Source: Kingdonia uniflora (taxonomy: Eukaryota > Streptophyta > Magnoliopsida > Ranunculales > Circaeasteraceae). Taken from it: a stretch of DNA of 64,000 nt. The stretch's first letter is position 1; the number at the start of each line of letters is the position of its first letter. Positions 34,396 through 46,338 of the stretch are shown piece after piece. Location of the stretch: contig JACGCM010002659.1 in assembly GCA_014058105.1 (NCBI GenBank), positions 1,426,001-1,490,000 on the forward strand, written 5' to 3'. The notes beneath the pieces were generated by a model. The model worked only from the letters and a program-made list of their open reading frames with translations. It did no database searches and was not told the origin of the DNA. Position numbers and translations under genes: made by a program.

Positions 34396-34560
34396 GCCTT
34401 AGCAAGTAAGAGTAAGGCCGCATTTACTCTGAATCTTCTAAACATTGGGAGTCTTCAAAATAATATTGAAGTCAGGATTCTTCAAGAGAGTCACCAAGTC
34501 ACCAGAGGGCTGTAGGACACGTGTCAATAATTTCACCTTTCTTTTTAAAGACAACAACAG
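34396..34560 (-). pseudogene. nsLTP2 copy 3, internal deletion
   Basis: The minus strand keeps the C-terminal part (QKIQSKCGLT equivalent at about 34410-34450, then the F-L-K-N-P segment). It joins directly to sequence from the signal-peptide region (GTGACTCTCTTG), so the cysteine-rich centre is lost. A partial extra copy of the promoter wording ACACGTGTCAATAATTTCA is also inserted. It is a deletion derivative of the same gene. Confidence 0.6.
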
Positions 34561-34668
34561 AAATGCTAAAAGAAGAAAATATTAGATATACCAGAGAGGT
34601 GTGGGACACGTGTCAATAATTTCAGTACTAAGTCCTGCATCAAGCAAGAAGTGAGTTTAAGTTATTAG

Positions 34669-34902
34669 AGGGGCTTTGGTGAATAGAAAGTATGCTTCTA
34701 TAAATTCTCTCACTCTACCAGATGAGGCTGCCGTCGAATACTATAAATATATCCTCTCAACCTCTGATGTGTCTACTGATACAGATTTACTCAATTGCAT
34801 TCCTAGCCTGTTTTCTCTTCTGCTCATAATGAGATGCTCTCTACCATTCCTACACTTGATGAGATTTATGATAGCCTCCACTCCATTCCGATGGATAGTG
34901 CT
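34669..34902 (+). pseudogene. LINE ORF2 fragment, duplicate copy
   Basis: The frame reads LVNRKYASINSLTLPDEAAV, then DLLNCIPSLF. This is the segment between endonuclease and RT in plant L1-type ORF2. It is nearly identical to 43031-43263 and is cut at the same base by the same LTR (target GTGCT at 34898-34902). The rest of the LINE is absent here. Confidence 0.7.
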
Positions 34903-36156
34903 TGATAAGAGGTTTTTAGGGCCTCTATAAAAATATTCGCTCAAAGTACGATTGTCGAATTGTAGCATGGATGAGTGGGATCGAATTCACAAGAAGATTT
35001 GGGAAAATAAATACTTTCTAGGCCGAATTACGATTTTATAAGAGATAAATCTAAAAACAATAAATAAAAGCTAATTATAAAACTTTATGAGGGAGAGAGC
35101 TAAGGTTCGGACTTGGCCTCTATCTTTCAAAGCACTAATCGATATATAACTAGATCATAATATCTCCACCCATCATATGTTCGTGTTAAGACACATACGA
35201 TATTGTAAAATAAACCACTAAATCTATGGTCAAGCATTTAGTGGTTATACTTTTAAGTGATGGTGAATAGTATCTTAGAGAATTATCAACTCAGCCATGG
35301 CGAGGCTTGAGTAAGTTCTCTAGTGCTTCCTCTTGTTTAGATCTCCAAATCAAGTTTACGGTTAGTAGCACTTGTTTGTATCCAAATTTATCGTACACCA
35401 AACCGAAGCTATGGCCAAGCCTTCGTTATGATGTACTAACTTATCAATCATAAAGTACTAAGAGAAAACTAATTAGAATCTAATTAATACCAACTATTGT
35501 TCATCCAAGAAGAGGCATCATCCTAGCCTTAGCTAGGAAATTAGCCGCTCATCTTGGATTTCATCGCATTATCAATTAATGAAGACATTAGCAAAAATTA
35601 AACTAAAAGAGAAGAAGAAGACAATTAAATAAAACTAATTTTATTTCTTCTAAACTTGTTCTAATTTGAGATGCCCAATTACAATGGGGGGAGGGTTCCT
35701 TTTATAGGAGAAGAAACCAAAATTTAGAAACTATACATTAAATTTTAAAAAATATTTTCACATTAATATCTTCTAATATTACAACCAATCACCTAATATT
35801 CTTGCATATAATTTCTTTAAGTGATGTCGAGATATTTCTTCATAAAAACTCTTGCATATATCTTCAATATAAAATATCTTCAAGGATCTTGGATACAATA
35901 TATTTTTTGAACTTATTCTCCAAGAATATTTGTGTATATATTTCTTCAATCTTGAGACCAAATATATTGCGTCTTTGAATTATTATGCTATGAACTGCTG
36001 GAGACATTTTTACTTGACTTTAAGAGCTTGGCTTCAAATATCCATTTCCAATAGCTACAATCAAACAAACTCACATAAGTACCCAAAATTAAATATAATG
36101 GACGGCTAAAATATATGTTTGGGTATATTAAAAATATCATAATTACCCGCTCATCA
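34903..36156 (-). repeat. Athila-like gypsy 3' LTR (minus strand)
   Basis: It is 1254 bp. On the minus strand it opens TGATGAGCGGGTAA at 36156 and ends CTCTTATCA at 34903. GTGCT lies outside the left end. A promoter-like CCTATAAAAGG is at about 35698-35710. It is closely similar to the solo LTR at 43264-44514 over its whole length. A polypurine tract adjoins at 36157-36180. Confidence 0.8.
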
Positions 36157-36180
36157 AATATCCCCAAACTTGTCTTTTGC
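36157..36180 (-). other. Polypurine tract of the Athila-like element
   Basis: On the minus strand, GACAAGTTTGGGGATATT directly precedes the TGATGAGC start of the 3' LTR. Confidence 0.7.
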
Positions 36181-37180
36181 TCGTCCCGAGTAAAATAAAA
36201 TAATAGCCACTTTTAACATATGCAACAAGCCGTTAAACCCCGAGGTTTAACCTGGTGGACGAGTATTGTCTCGTGAGGGTTTGCAGTGACTATACCCACA
36301 AAAGTTAATAATGGCATTTTAAACAGTTTTACAATAATCATGACTCATTTCCTGTGAACTTATCCTTACTTAGTTGTGACAAAAATATACCGATGGGAAA
36401 TCTTTAAACCTGCTATTTTCTCAAGTATGTCAAAGAATATTTTAAGCTTATGAGAAACTAGAGGTACTATCTTAAGATTAGAAAGAGATTCAAGTATTTT
36501 TCTTTAGCTATATTTGAGTGTACAGTAAAAATAGTTTTATCGCCTAATATATTGTCTAGAATAATTTACTCAATTTTTGGTAGTCAAGTTCTTATTGAAA
36601 TAAATTTAGCGGTCAGTTCGACAAGTGCCTTAGTTAATTCGTCTTCCTAGAAGAAAAAAAAATTCTTTTCTTTTGCAGGCCCTTTCTTTTGAGTACTTTG
36701 TTTCATAGTGAAGCGCCCGTAACAAGAAGTTTTCGGTCGACAATCCCGGCCAGTGGCTAAGGGTGCCGGTGTGTGGTGCCCCATCATGACCAAGACTCAG
36801 GGTTCTCATAAGTAACATTTTCTTGTGCTCCTTTCACATAGTTAATGGTCAAACTCGAGATTGGCGATAATTTTTCCTTTTTCAGTTCTTAATCATGCGA
36901 GTAGCTTTGCAACGTGAAAGTTTTTAGAGCATATTTGGGTTATTATTATTATTTCTTCGGAATGAACTTATTCTTAGGCAGTTGTCTCCCATGTAGCAAA
37001 CTATTCCTAACATAAATGCTAAATTTCCCTTATACTCTGAGCAAAAATCTATTGAAGGTATTAATTGCAAAACTACAATGAAGTGCACATTTTCAAAATA
37101 TGCCAAGTTTACTTGAATTAGTCACTAATAAAAAGATAGTATATTTAGCTTAAGATAGTCCAAAATATTCTATACAGATA
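36181..37180 (-). other. 3' noncoding part of the Athila-like element
   Basis: No credible frame. It lies between RNase H and the 3' LTR, where integrase and 3' sequence should be; I find no integrase motif, so that part was deleted or is unrecognisable. A CG-richer patch at 36700-36800 stands out against the AT-rich surroundings. Confidence 0.45.
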
Positions 37181-37184
37181 AGGG

Positions 37185-39699
37185 TTGTCCCAACTGAAAC
37201 GTCGAACATCGTGTAAGAATTTGGTTTTATCTTGCTTAGACCAGTGGTCAGGTAATCGTTTAGCAGCAAGATAATTGATAATGTCGGCATACCAAGATAG
37301 TTGTATAATAGTCATAAGCTGCTCATCAGGAAATGTATCTAAGATAGGGAGAAGGTCCTCACCACCTTTGATAAGAAGTCAGGATAAATGGTCTGCTAAA
37401 ATATTTTTAACACCTTTCTTATTTCGAATTTCGATGCCAAATTTTTGTAATTAGAAGATTCATCGAATTAACCGAGGCTTAGCGTCCTTTTTGGATAATA
37501 AATATTTTAAGGCCGCGTGACCGGTGTAGACAATGATTTTGGACCCAACAAGATATAACCGATATTTTCTAATGTAAACACAATTACTAATAACTCCATC
37601 TCAGTGGTAGAGTAATTCGTTTGTGCATCATTGAGCGCACGACTGGGATAGTAAATAACATGAGGTTTTTTATCTACTTTTTGCCCTAAAACTGCTCCAA
37701 CAGCGTAGTCAAATGCATCGCACATCAATTTAAATGAAAGATCCCAGTTGGGCGGTTGGATGATTGGAGTGGAAGTTAATAAAAGTTTGAGCTTCTGAAA
37801 AGCTCTTGAACATTCATCATCAAAGTAAAAATCAATGTCCTTAGCAAGTAAATTACACAAGGGTTAGGAAATTTTGCTAAAATCTTTGATGAACCGACAT
37901 TAAAACCCCACATGGCCTAGAAATGATCGAATGGCCTTAACCGTCCAAGGAGGAGGTAAGGAAGAAATAATATTAATTTTGGCCTTATCAACTTTTATCC
38001 CTTTGTTGGAGATGATATGCCCAAAAACTATCCCTTGTGTCACCATGAAGTGATATTTTTCCCAGTTTAATTTTGGTGCAAACATTCATCAAAAGAGGAA
38101 CCAAACACTAAAAAATCATTCATGAAGATTTTGTTAAAATTTATCAACCATATCAGAGAAAATGCTCATCATACAACATTGAAATGTAGCGGGTGTATTA
38201 CACAAACAAAATGGCATACGTTGATAAGCATAAGTCCCGTAGGGACATGTGAATGTGGTTTTCTCCTAATCTTCTAGAGCGATGGGGATCTGAATATATC
38301 CAAAATATCCGTCAAGAAAACAACAATAACTTTTTCCCGCTAATCATTCAAGTATTTGATCAATGAATGGAAGAGGAAAATGATATTTCCTAGTTACCGT
38401 GTTCAACTTTCTGTAATCGATACAAACTCGCCACCCGGTGGTCATATGGGTAGGGATTAATTCATTATTCTCATTTTTGACTACTGTGATTCATGATTTC
38501 TTGGGTACAACTTGAATAAGGTTGACCCACTTACTATCTGAAATAGGGTATATAATACTCGAGTCTAATAGCTTGAAAACTTCCTTCTTAACCACCTTCA
38601 TTATAGTTGGATTTAAATGTCGTTGCATCTTGTACAAATTTTAGCACCTTCCTCGAGATTGATGCAATGCATGCACACAGTCAAGTTAATTCCCTTCAAG
38701 TCTGCTATAGACCACCCTATGGTTGATTTGTGTTTTCTAAGGACACTCAATAGTCTACCTTTCTGGTCAACATCTAGATTGGAAGCTATTATTACAGGTA
38801 AAGTTTCAAAATCACCTAGAAAGGCATACTTTAGAGTATTAGGTAATGGCTTAAGGTCCAACTGAGGTGGCTTAACAATGGATGGAATAGGTAAAGTAAT
38901 TGATGGTTCAAGAGGTTCTAGTCTAGGTCTCCATTTGGACATATTAACAATAGGAGTTGAGTCGAGTAAGGCATTAAACTCTTTAACGATTGTGTCTTCA
39001 TCAAAGTCCTCACCAAAGTTTACAAGACATGATTCTAATGGGTCTTCAAAAAAAGATTTGGGGAAAGAGTTATAAACTAGAGAGTCAATCATATTGAGAT
39101 TAGCCATGTTATCAGAATCAAACACCTGAGTATTATTGTTAAGAACATTGAGTTTGATTTTCAATTCGCCCATAAATAGTTGTAAGACCCCATTGAAGTA
39201 ATTGATAAGGGCAAGGGCAGTAGCAAGAAAATGGTAGCCCAATATAACGGGGATCTCACAGCTAGGATTCGTGACATCTTTAGTGTTCAAAACAACAAAG
39301 TCCACAGGAAATAAGAGTATCAACCTTGATAAGAATATCCTCAGGGATACCACGTGGGTATCATATTGACATATCAGCCAATTGAAGTGTTATTCGGGTA
39401 GGTTCGAGTTCTCCAAGTCTTAATTCCGGATAGACCGAGTAAGCGAAGATATTTACACTAACCCCTAAGTCGAGTAACGCCCTATCCACTTTGTGATCTC
39501 CAATTTTACAAGGGATGGTTAGGCTTCCAGGATCTCGAAGCTTAGGAGGGGTTAATGTCTCAGTCAAGAAGACTTTCTTGTTCACATTAATTTTTCTTTT
39601 CCTAGTGTACGCATCCTTAAGGAATTTGGCATACGCAGGAATAAGCATGATGGCATCGAGTACTAGAATATTTATATGAACTTGTTTAAATGTATCCAA
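37185..39699 (-). pseudogene. pol: Athila-like pol: protease, RT, RNase H
   Basis: The protease (39361-39699) has ALLDLGVSVN at the active site and LQLADMSI. A linker and RT start follow (38613-39353; HKSTIGWSIADLKGINLTVC). RT is degraded over 37900-38600. The catalytic box reads FMND (Asn codon 38118-38120) where the lineage has FMDD, so the first catalytic Asp is lost. WEKYHFMVTQGIVFGHIISN follows at about 37990-38060. RNase H (37507-37860; [40 protein letters not shown]) runs to about 37185 with ILADHLSRL-type wording near 37400. Several stops and frameshifts. Confidence 0.75.
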
Positions 39700-39711
39700 T
39701 ATCTTGTCAAA

Positions 39712-41460
39712 TTAAATCTCTTTATTAGCCGGAAGAAGGCGTTGTGAGTAAGGCACCTTTGGCTCAACACGTGCCTTTGGTACAGAAACGGATGAAGTAG
39801 GCAACTCATTAAATTTTTTAGAAGGTTCATGGTTACTTACTACAACTAGTTTACTCGTACCTACCTCATCCTTAATAGCAACTGGTGTTGGCTCAACCCT
39901 AGGTATTTTAACTCTGTTATCAATTTGTCTACCACTTCGATGAGTAGTAATGACATCAAGTTGTTTTGGGATTGGACTAGAATCAAAACCTGGTGGTCCT
40001 TTTGGATTAGACACTGGTTTGCTAGGTAGCTTACCTGGTGGTCTCTCAGGCAATGCAATTGCCAATTATCCTATCTGAGTCTCTAAACAAGAGATAGATT
40101 GGGATGTAGAATTTTGATTCACCAAACTCTGTTGTTGGAATAGCATCATTTATTGCTGAAATTGTAATGCTTGTTATTGACTTTCCATTTATTATTGCAT
40201 GAAGAGAGCAAGGATGCCTTCCAAAGATGGTTTAGGTGGAGCGGGTGGGAACTTTTTGGATGACTAAAAGGATTGTTGAGGATAAGATTAAGAAAGGGGA
40301 TTCCTAGGTAAATTATGACCTGAAGTTTGTGGCTCTCCAAAACTCAAACTGGGTTGGTTGTTCTTCCACGAAAAATTTGGGTGGTTCTGCCAAGTTGGTT
40401 TGTACATATCAAAGGGATTCTTATAGGTATTATTCAAAGCATTCACTTGCTCTTGATTTTCATTCATTTCATTGAACATGAGACACATTTGAATCATATG
40501 GGTTACATCATAACAAATGGTGCAACCCTATTGTTGAACTTGGTTTGCACTACCCTTAGATTGATTCATAGCCATAGCCTAGATTTTTTGGGTAAGAGTA
40601 TCTAATTGGGTTTTTATGGCCGTTCCCTCACTCACTTCTTATAAGCCACATTTCTTGGCTACACGAACATTTCCATGTGGATCAAAATCCAACTGCTGAG
40701 AGTTCTTAGCCAATATCTCAAACTCTTCATAAGCTCTATCAGGTCCAAGGTCCTGGAATTTGCTACTATGCCTGAATTCTAGCCTATAACGATTCTTAGA
40801 AGTTATTATAAAATAGAATATCTGGGCTAGATGTTGCTTTTCAAAACCATGATGGGGACATCGTGAAAGAAGATCTTTATATCTCTCCCATGCCTCATAA
40901 AACGTTTCGCTCTCATTTTGAGCAAATTCAACAATTATATTTCTAAGAGCGAGGGTTTTTCCCATTGAAAACCATTTAGTTTGGAACTTAGTCTCCATTT
41001 GGTCCCATGAATTGATAGTTGTTGGTACTAATGAATCAAGCCAATGACCCGCCTTGTCTTTTAGTGAGAATGGGAATAAATGATGGCGAATGAAATCCTC
41101 AGTAAAATGTTAATATTTTGAGAGTGCACAGATTTTCTTAAATTTGTGGACATGTTTATAATGGCTCTCATAATCAAGCCCATAAAATGTATGTAATATT
41201 TGGATCACGCTAGGCTTGATTTCATAATGATTTGTGATGATGACTGGTAACACGATACACGAAAGTATATCACTCACCACTGGGGTCTAATAGTTCCTAA
41301 GAAATTTAACGGCAGCCATGATTGGGGGTTCGACTTCTAGCTCAACAACAAACTCAATTGGGTCAACTCCAGATAGATTACCCTCCTCCAAAAATGGGGG
41401 TCCTAAGTTCTCTATTGTGTTGATTGGGCGAGGTAGTCGCCCTCTCCGCTTTGGCTAAGG
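39712..41460 (-). pseudogene. gag: Athila-like gag
   Basis: The N-terminal part near 41320-41400 reads EFVVELEVEPPIMAAVKFLR. The capsid region (40640-41130) has HHLFPFSLKDKAGHWLDSLV, MGKTLALRNIIVEFAQNESE and WERYKDLLSRCPHHGF, the clear Athila gag signature. The C-terminal Gln- and Pro-rich part (39712-40340) includes PAPPKPSLEGILALF, matching the plus-strand remnant near 850. Stops occur at about 41140, 41290 and in the Gln-rich part. Confidence 0.75.
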
Positions 41461-41629
41461 TGGTAGGCCGTAAATAGGTAAAGGGTTCTGGTAAACTTCC
41501 TAAACATTTTTTCCACGTGTCCAATTGATCATGCATAAACTAATATGCGGTAAAATTCGGCACCCGATACAGTAAACAATCAATCAAACCTATAATCTAG
41601 CACTTCAACATTTTTTAAGATGTAATAAG

Positions 41630-42240
41630 TAGGTCTCCCCTATATTCTTCTATGTTCATAAAAGTATAGGATGGTCAAATGCTTTGGTTCTTACACTCCC
41701 CTGCGTCACTGTACTAGTACTATCTTAAAGTAGATGTTCAGTCCTTACGCCCGAGCGAGTCGCCTTATCGTATGTCAGCACTCAGAACGGTGACGTCACA
41801 AATCTACAGCCAGTATTTTATGGCGCTAGGCTGGGGCCATATTCTATGAACCCATGTTTGTACCCTGATCCGGTACACCTATCTATTGGGTGATAAAATC
41901 CCACGGGAATCTTGCTACTCTTTTTTATTATCAGTTATTTTCCGGTCCGGGACGTTCAATTTTCGTGTGATACAAATTTCTTTGTATCCCTAATGGGTGG
42001 TCCCACTTGTTAGAGAGCTTTTTGGGTGATGAAATCCCGCAAGTCTCTGGTAATTTTTACCTTCACTAATGCTGAAATGAAAAAAAAAACTTAAACACAA
42101 CAATAGGTTAATCCAACCACAACAATTTTTTTTATTAGAGTAGCATGTATTTGTACAGTCCACGCGACTTTATGTTCCTAGTGCCGGGACAGAGCAGATA
42201 GCATCCCCATTTATATGTCAAGTTTAGAAAAGTACCAGCC
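41630..42240 (-). repeat. Athila-like noncoding leader block, copy 2
   Basis: Noncoding block upstream of the minus-strand gag, matching 1-600 in reverse complement with many substitutions and small indels. The core (41846-41890) contains CCGGTACACC. A primer-binding site is not evident, so whether this is leader or part of an LTR is unresolved. Confidence 0.55.
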
Positions 42241-42773
42241 TACGAAAAGTATTTCCCGGTGTAGCTGTGGTCGCCCTTTTACTTAGGGGGCAAAAGAAGG
42301 AAGTGCCCCTTCACTTAAGAGGCAAAAGAAGGATGGATTTGATGATGCTTCAGCTTTGCGTATTTTCCGTCCCTTTCGTGCCACCCGTCCATTTGAGAGG
42401 AAATAGGCTTCACGATCTTTATGTGTTTTCCAGGGCCTGTACATCAACAAAGCGAAAAGAATAAGAGGCTTCCAAGTCTAGTTTGTTGTTCCCCACCAAA
42501 CACAAGTAAATTGTTGAGGAGTTGGTTTAGTGCAGAACAGTGAAGCAACAACAACCAAACTGAGTTTATGAAGTAATCAAGCATGCATAAAATCAGGGCC
42601 TAGAGGGTAAGCAAGCATGTATCAAATCAGGGTCTAGAGGGTAAGCAAGCATGTCATGTGAAGTGAAGTGTTTAGTTCTCAAAGTTGCTGATGAAAAAAT
42701 TTATTGCCCTTATAGCTTGTGATAAATAAAGCTCAGCCCCACACAGCTTTTAAATCAAGTACAAATAAATGTC
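42241..42773. other. Junction sequence with short tandem repeats
   Basis: Between the truncated gypsy leader and the duplicated nsLTP block lie two short tandem repeats. One is a two-copy, about 32-bp unit containing GGGGCAAAAGAAGGA-type wording (42276-42340). The other is a 34-bp unit with CAAGCATG at 42578, 42612 and 42646. No gene. This is the likely breakpoint region of the segmental duplication. Confidence 0.5.
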
Positions 42774-42905
42774 GTGGCTGTATCTAAGCAAGGGAGAAGC
42801 TCTAAGACAATCCACGTAGTAGCAGTCGAGACCCACACTTTCTTAGCCAGTACCAAGAGAGTCACCAAGTCACCAAGGCAAAAACAGAAACCTTTTTCAA
42901 CTTTC
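42774..42905 (-). pseudogene. nsLTP2 copy 4, N-terminal fragment
   Basis: The minus strand encodes a damaged signal peptide (LVTLLVLAKKVWVSTATT) and the start of the mature part, ELLPCLDTATT. This aligns with codons 10-42 of the intact gene. The rest of the gene is missing at 42773. Upstream (right) is the module shared with copy 3. Confidence 0.6.
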
Positions 42906-43030
42906 TTTTAAAGCTAACAACAGTAATGCTAAAAGAAAAAAATATTAGATATACCAGAGGGTGTGGGACATGAGTCAATAATTTCAGTATCTAGTCCTGC
43001 ATCAAGCAAGAAGTGAGTTTAAGTTACTAG

Positions 43031-43263
43031 AGGTGGCTTTGGTGAATAGAAAGTATGCTTCTATAAATTCTCTAACTCTACCAAATGAGGCTGCAGTTGA
43101 ATACTATAAATATATCTTCTCTGTCTCTAATGTGTCTATTGATACAGATTTACTCAATTGTATTCCTAGCCTGGTCTCTTCTACTCATAATGAGATCTTC
43201 TCTACTATTCCTGTACTTAATGAGATTTATGATAGCCTCCACTCCATCCCGATGGATAGTGCT
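43031..43263 (+). pseudogene. LINE (L1-type) ORF2, part 1
   Basis: The frame reads LVNRKYASINSLTLPNEAAV, DLLNCIPSLVSSTHNEI and IPVLNEIYDSLHSIPMDSA. This is the ORF2 region leading to the conserved DSAPGPDGF motif. It is cut after MDSA by the gypsy LTR at 43264. The 5' part of the LINE (ORF1 and endonuclease) is absent, the usual 5' truncation. It is inserted in the upstream region of nsLTP copy 4. Confidence 0.75.
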
Positions 43264-44514
43264 TGATAAGAGGTTTTTAGGGCCTCTAGCAAAATACCCG
43301 CTCAAAGTACGGTTGTCGAATTGTAGCACAGATGAGTGAGATCGAATCCACAAGGAAGTTTGGGAAAACAAATACTTTCTAGGCCGAATTACGATTTTAT
43401 AAGAGATAAATCTAAAAACCATAAATAAAAGCTAATTATAAAACTTTATGAGGGAGAGAGCTAAGGTTCGTACTTGGCCTCTACCTTTCAAAGCACTAAT
43501 CGATATATAACTACATCATAATATCTCAACCCATCATATGTTCGTGTTAAGACATATAAGATGTTGTAAAATAAACCACTAAATCTATGGTCAAGTATTT
43601 AGTGGTTATGCGTTTAAGTGATGGTGAAGAGTGTCTTAGAGAATTATAAACTCAACCATGGCTAGGCTTGAGTGAGTTCTCTAGTGTTTCTTCTTGCTTT
43701 GATCTCCAAATCCAGTCTACGGTTAGTAGCACTTGTTTGTATCCAAAGTTATCGTACACCAAACCGAAGCTATGGTCAAGCCTTTGATATAATGTACTAA
43801 CTTATCTATCATAAAGTACTAAGAGAAAACTAATTAGAACCTAATTAATACTAAGTATTGCACATCCTAGAAGAGGCCACATCCTAGCCTTAGCTAGGTG
43901 ATTAGTTGCGCATCTCGGACTTCATCGCATTAGTAATTAATGAAGACATTAGCAAAAATTAAACTAAAAGAAAAAAAGAAAACAATTAAAAAAAACTAAC
44001 TTTATTTCTTCTAAACTTGCTCCAATATGAGATTCCCAATTACAATGGGAAGGGTTTCTTTTATAGGAGAAGAAACCCAAATTTATAAACTATACATTAA
44101 ATTCTAAAGAATATTTTCACAATAATATCTTCTTATATTGCAACCAATCACCTAATATTCTTGCATATAATTTCCTTAAGTGATGTAGAAATATTTTTTC
44201 ATTTAAACTCTTGCTTGTATCTTCAATATAAAATATCTTCAAGGATTTTGGATGCAATATATTCTTTGATCTTATTCTCCAAGAATATTTGTGTATATAT
44301 TTCTTCAATCTTGAGACCAAATATATTGTGTATTTAACTTTTTGTGCTATGAACTGCTAGAGACACTTTTACTTGACTTGAAGAGCTTGGCTTCAAATAT
44401 CATCTCCAATAGCTACAATCAACCAAACACGCATAAGTACCCAAAATTAAATATAATGGAGGACTAAAATACATGTTCGAGTATATTAAAAATATCATAA
44501 TTACGCGCTCATCA
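43264..44514 (-). mobile_element. Solo LTR of the Athila-like family inside the LINE
   Basis: It is 1251 bp with TG...CA ends on both strands (plus-strand start TGATAAGAGG, end GCTCATCA). It is flanked by perfect 5-bp direct repeats GTGCT at 43259-43263 and 44515-44519. The LINE frame resumes directly after the second GTGCT. It is closely similar to 34903-36156. This is the classic product of recombination between the two LTRs of one element. Confidence 0.85.
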
Positions 44515-46338
44515 GTGCTTCAAAGAATGATGGTTTCTCTTAAGCTTACTTTGCTTCTTGTTGGGAAATTGTTAAAGATGACATTATGTATGCCGCCAAA
44601 GAGTTTTTTTGGGTTGCCACTTCGCCTCTTCCATATTCTTCCTCTCTTATTATATTGGTTCCCAAAGTGGAAATGCCTTCAACATTGAGTGACTATAGAC
44701 CCATCTCAGCCTTTGTCTGGTCATATACAAGATTTATACAAAAATCATATCCACCAAACTCAGTGTAATTTTTCCTAAGCTCATATCCAAGCAACAAGGG
44801 GCTTATGTGCAAGGAACTGATAATAGTGAGATTATATGCATTGCTCAAGAGCTTGTAACTGATATGTACAGCAAACTTTGAGGTCATCACGTCATGCTCA
44901 AGATTTAAATGTCCAAGGCATACTATATAATGGATTGGAAGATCATTAGAGTCGTCTTACTTAAGTTTGGGTTTTCTACTCATTGGGTGGACATTATGGC
45001 AAATTGTGTTGATCCTTAATAGTTTACTATTGTTCTTCAAGGTGTGTATACAAAGGTTTTTTTAAGTCTACTAGAGGTCTCAGGCAAGGAGATCCTCTAT
45101 CCCCTCTTATTTTCATCCTTTCTGAAGAAGTCTTATCTAGAGGGCTCTCTAAGTGCTTTGAAGGAGGAAAGATTGGCTACTTTAAGTCTTGCAGAAACTC
45201 TCTTCCTATTAGTCACCTATTATATGTTGAGGGCTGCATTGTATTTCTAAACGGTTCTCAGTCTCCTTTAAAAGGTTTGCTCACTTTTTGCACATATATG
45301 AGGATTGTTCTGACCAACTTATCAACGATGACAAGAGTGACATCTATGTCCATCACTCTATTCATGTTTACAAAAAATACATCATTCACTAAGTCTTCAA
45401 TTTTCATCTTAAAGCTTTCCCCATTGTCTACTTGAGTTCTCCTATTGATTATGGTAAGATCAAGATCAGTTCCTTCTCTAGTCTCATCAACCAAGGTCAG
45501 AAAAAAAATTGGTTGGCAATGGAAGTTGTTGTCAAGTGGAGGGAAGTTTATTTTGCTCAACCATGTATTGAACTCCATAACAATCCATCTGTTTATCTTC
45601 CGTTATTGTTCCCATAAAGGTGATAAAGCATCTTGAAATTAAAGTTGTTTGCTTCTTTTTCTTCTTTTTCTTTTTCTGGGGTTGCTACAATGGCAAACCA
45701 AAGAAAAATTAGATCGCTTGGGATAAGCTTTGTAAGCCGAAGCTTAAAGGTGGCATTGGTACTAGAAACATCCAGGATATAAAAAATAGCTTCTTGCTTA
45801 CGAAAGTTTTAAATATCCATCACAAAGAGTGCATTTGGAAAATTTTCATGAAAAGGAAGTACTACGGATGCAATGTTTCTTCTGTTGAGCTCTATTATGC
45901 CTCTAAGCTCTGTAAAGATATCTTACTTGATCTTAGAACAGCTTCAAGCAATACTGCCTATATCCTTTGAGAAAGTTAAATTTCTTTCTAGCATTCTAAT
46001 TGGATTGGTTTGGGTACTTAGGCTATTTTTTATGTATTAGAACCAACCAAAAACTTTAGGTTAAAGATGCCATCGATGAGCAAGGGATCTGGCATTGGGA
46101 CAGACTAGACGTGGTGTTACCTTCCTTCTGGACGAAGTTTCTCACCAATAATTTCTTCCTTAATTTCAATGTTGGGAAACCTGTTTGGCCTCCTACTTTG
46201 AATGGGGCTTTTTCTATCAAGTCAGCTTGGAACTTGATTCGTATTTCTTCTCCCGCGTCCTTGAGTATTTGGACTAGATTTGATTTCCTTACACTCCTAC
46301 CAAAATTCAAGTGTTCATGTAGAAACTCTAGATGAATG
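44515..46338 (+). pseudogene. LINE ORF2, part 2: RT and downstream region
   Basis: The frame resumes with SCWEIVKDDIMYAAKEFF, SSLIILVPKVEMPSTLSDYR and PIS, the first part of a plant LINE RT. It continues in several frames through RT (44700-45260) to WDKLCKPKLKGGIGTRNIQD near 45720 and a zinc-binding-type region near 46080-46330. Many stops and frameshifts. Cut at 46338 by the copia element. Confidence 0.7.

Larger units (their letters stand above)
34903..42240 (-). mobile_element. Athila-like Ty3-gypsy element, 5' LTR missing
   Basis: From right to left on the minus strand: leader (41630-42240), gag, protease, RT, RNase H, a noncoding stretch, polypurine tract and the 3' LTR. The protease wording LLDLGVSVNIF and LGELEPTRITLQLAD, and the RNase H wording AVGAVLGQKVDKKPHVIYY, are typical of the Athila group. 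The integrase is not visible. The 5' LTR should lie right of 42240 but is absent; instead a duplicated nsLTP-LINE-solo LTR block follows. Confidence 0.75.
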
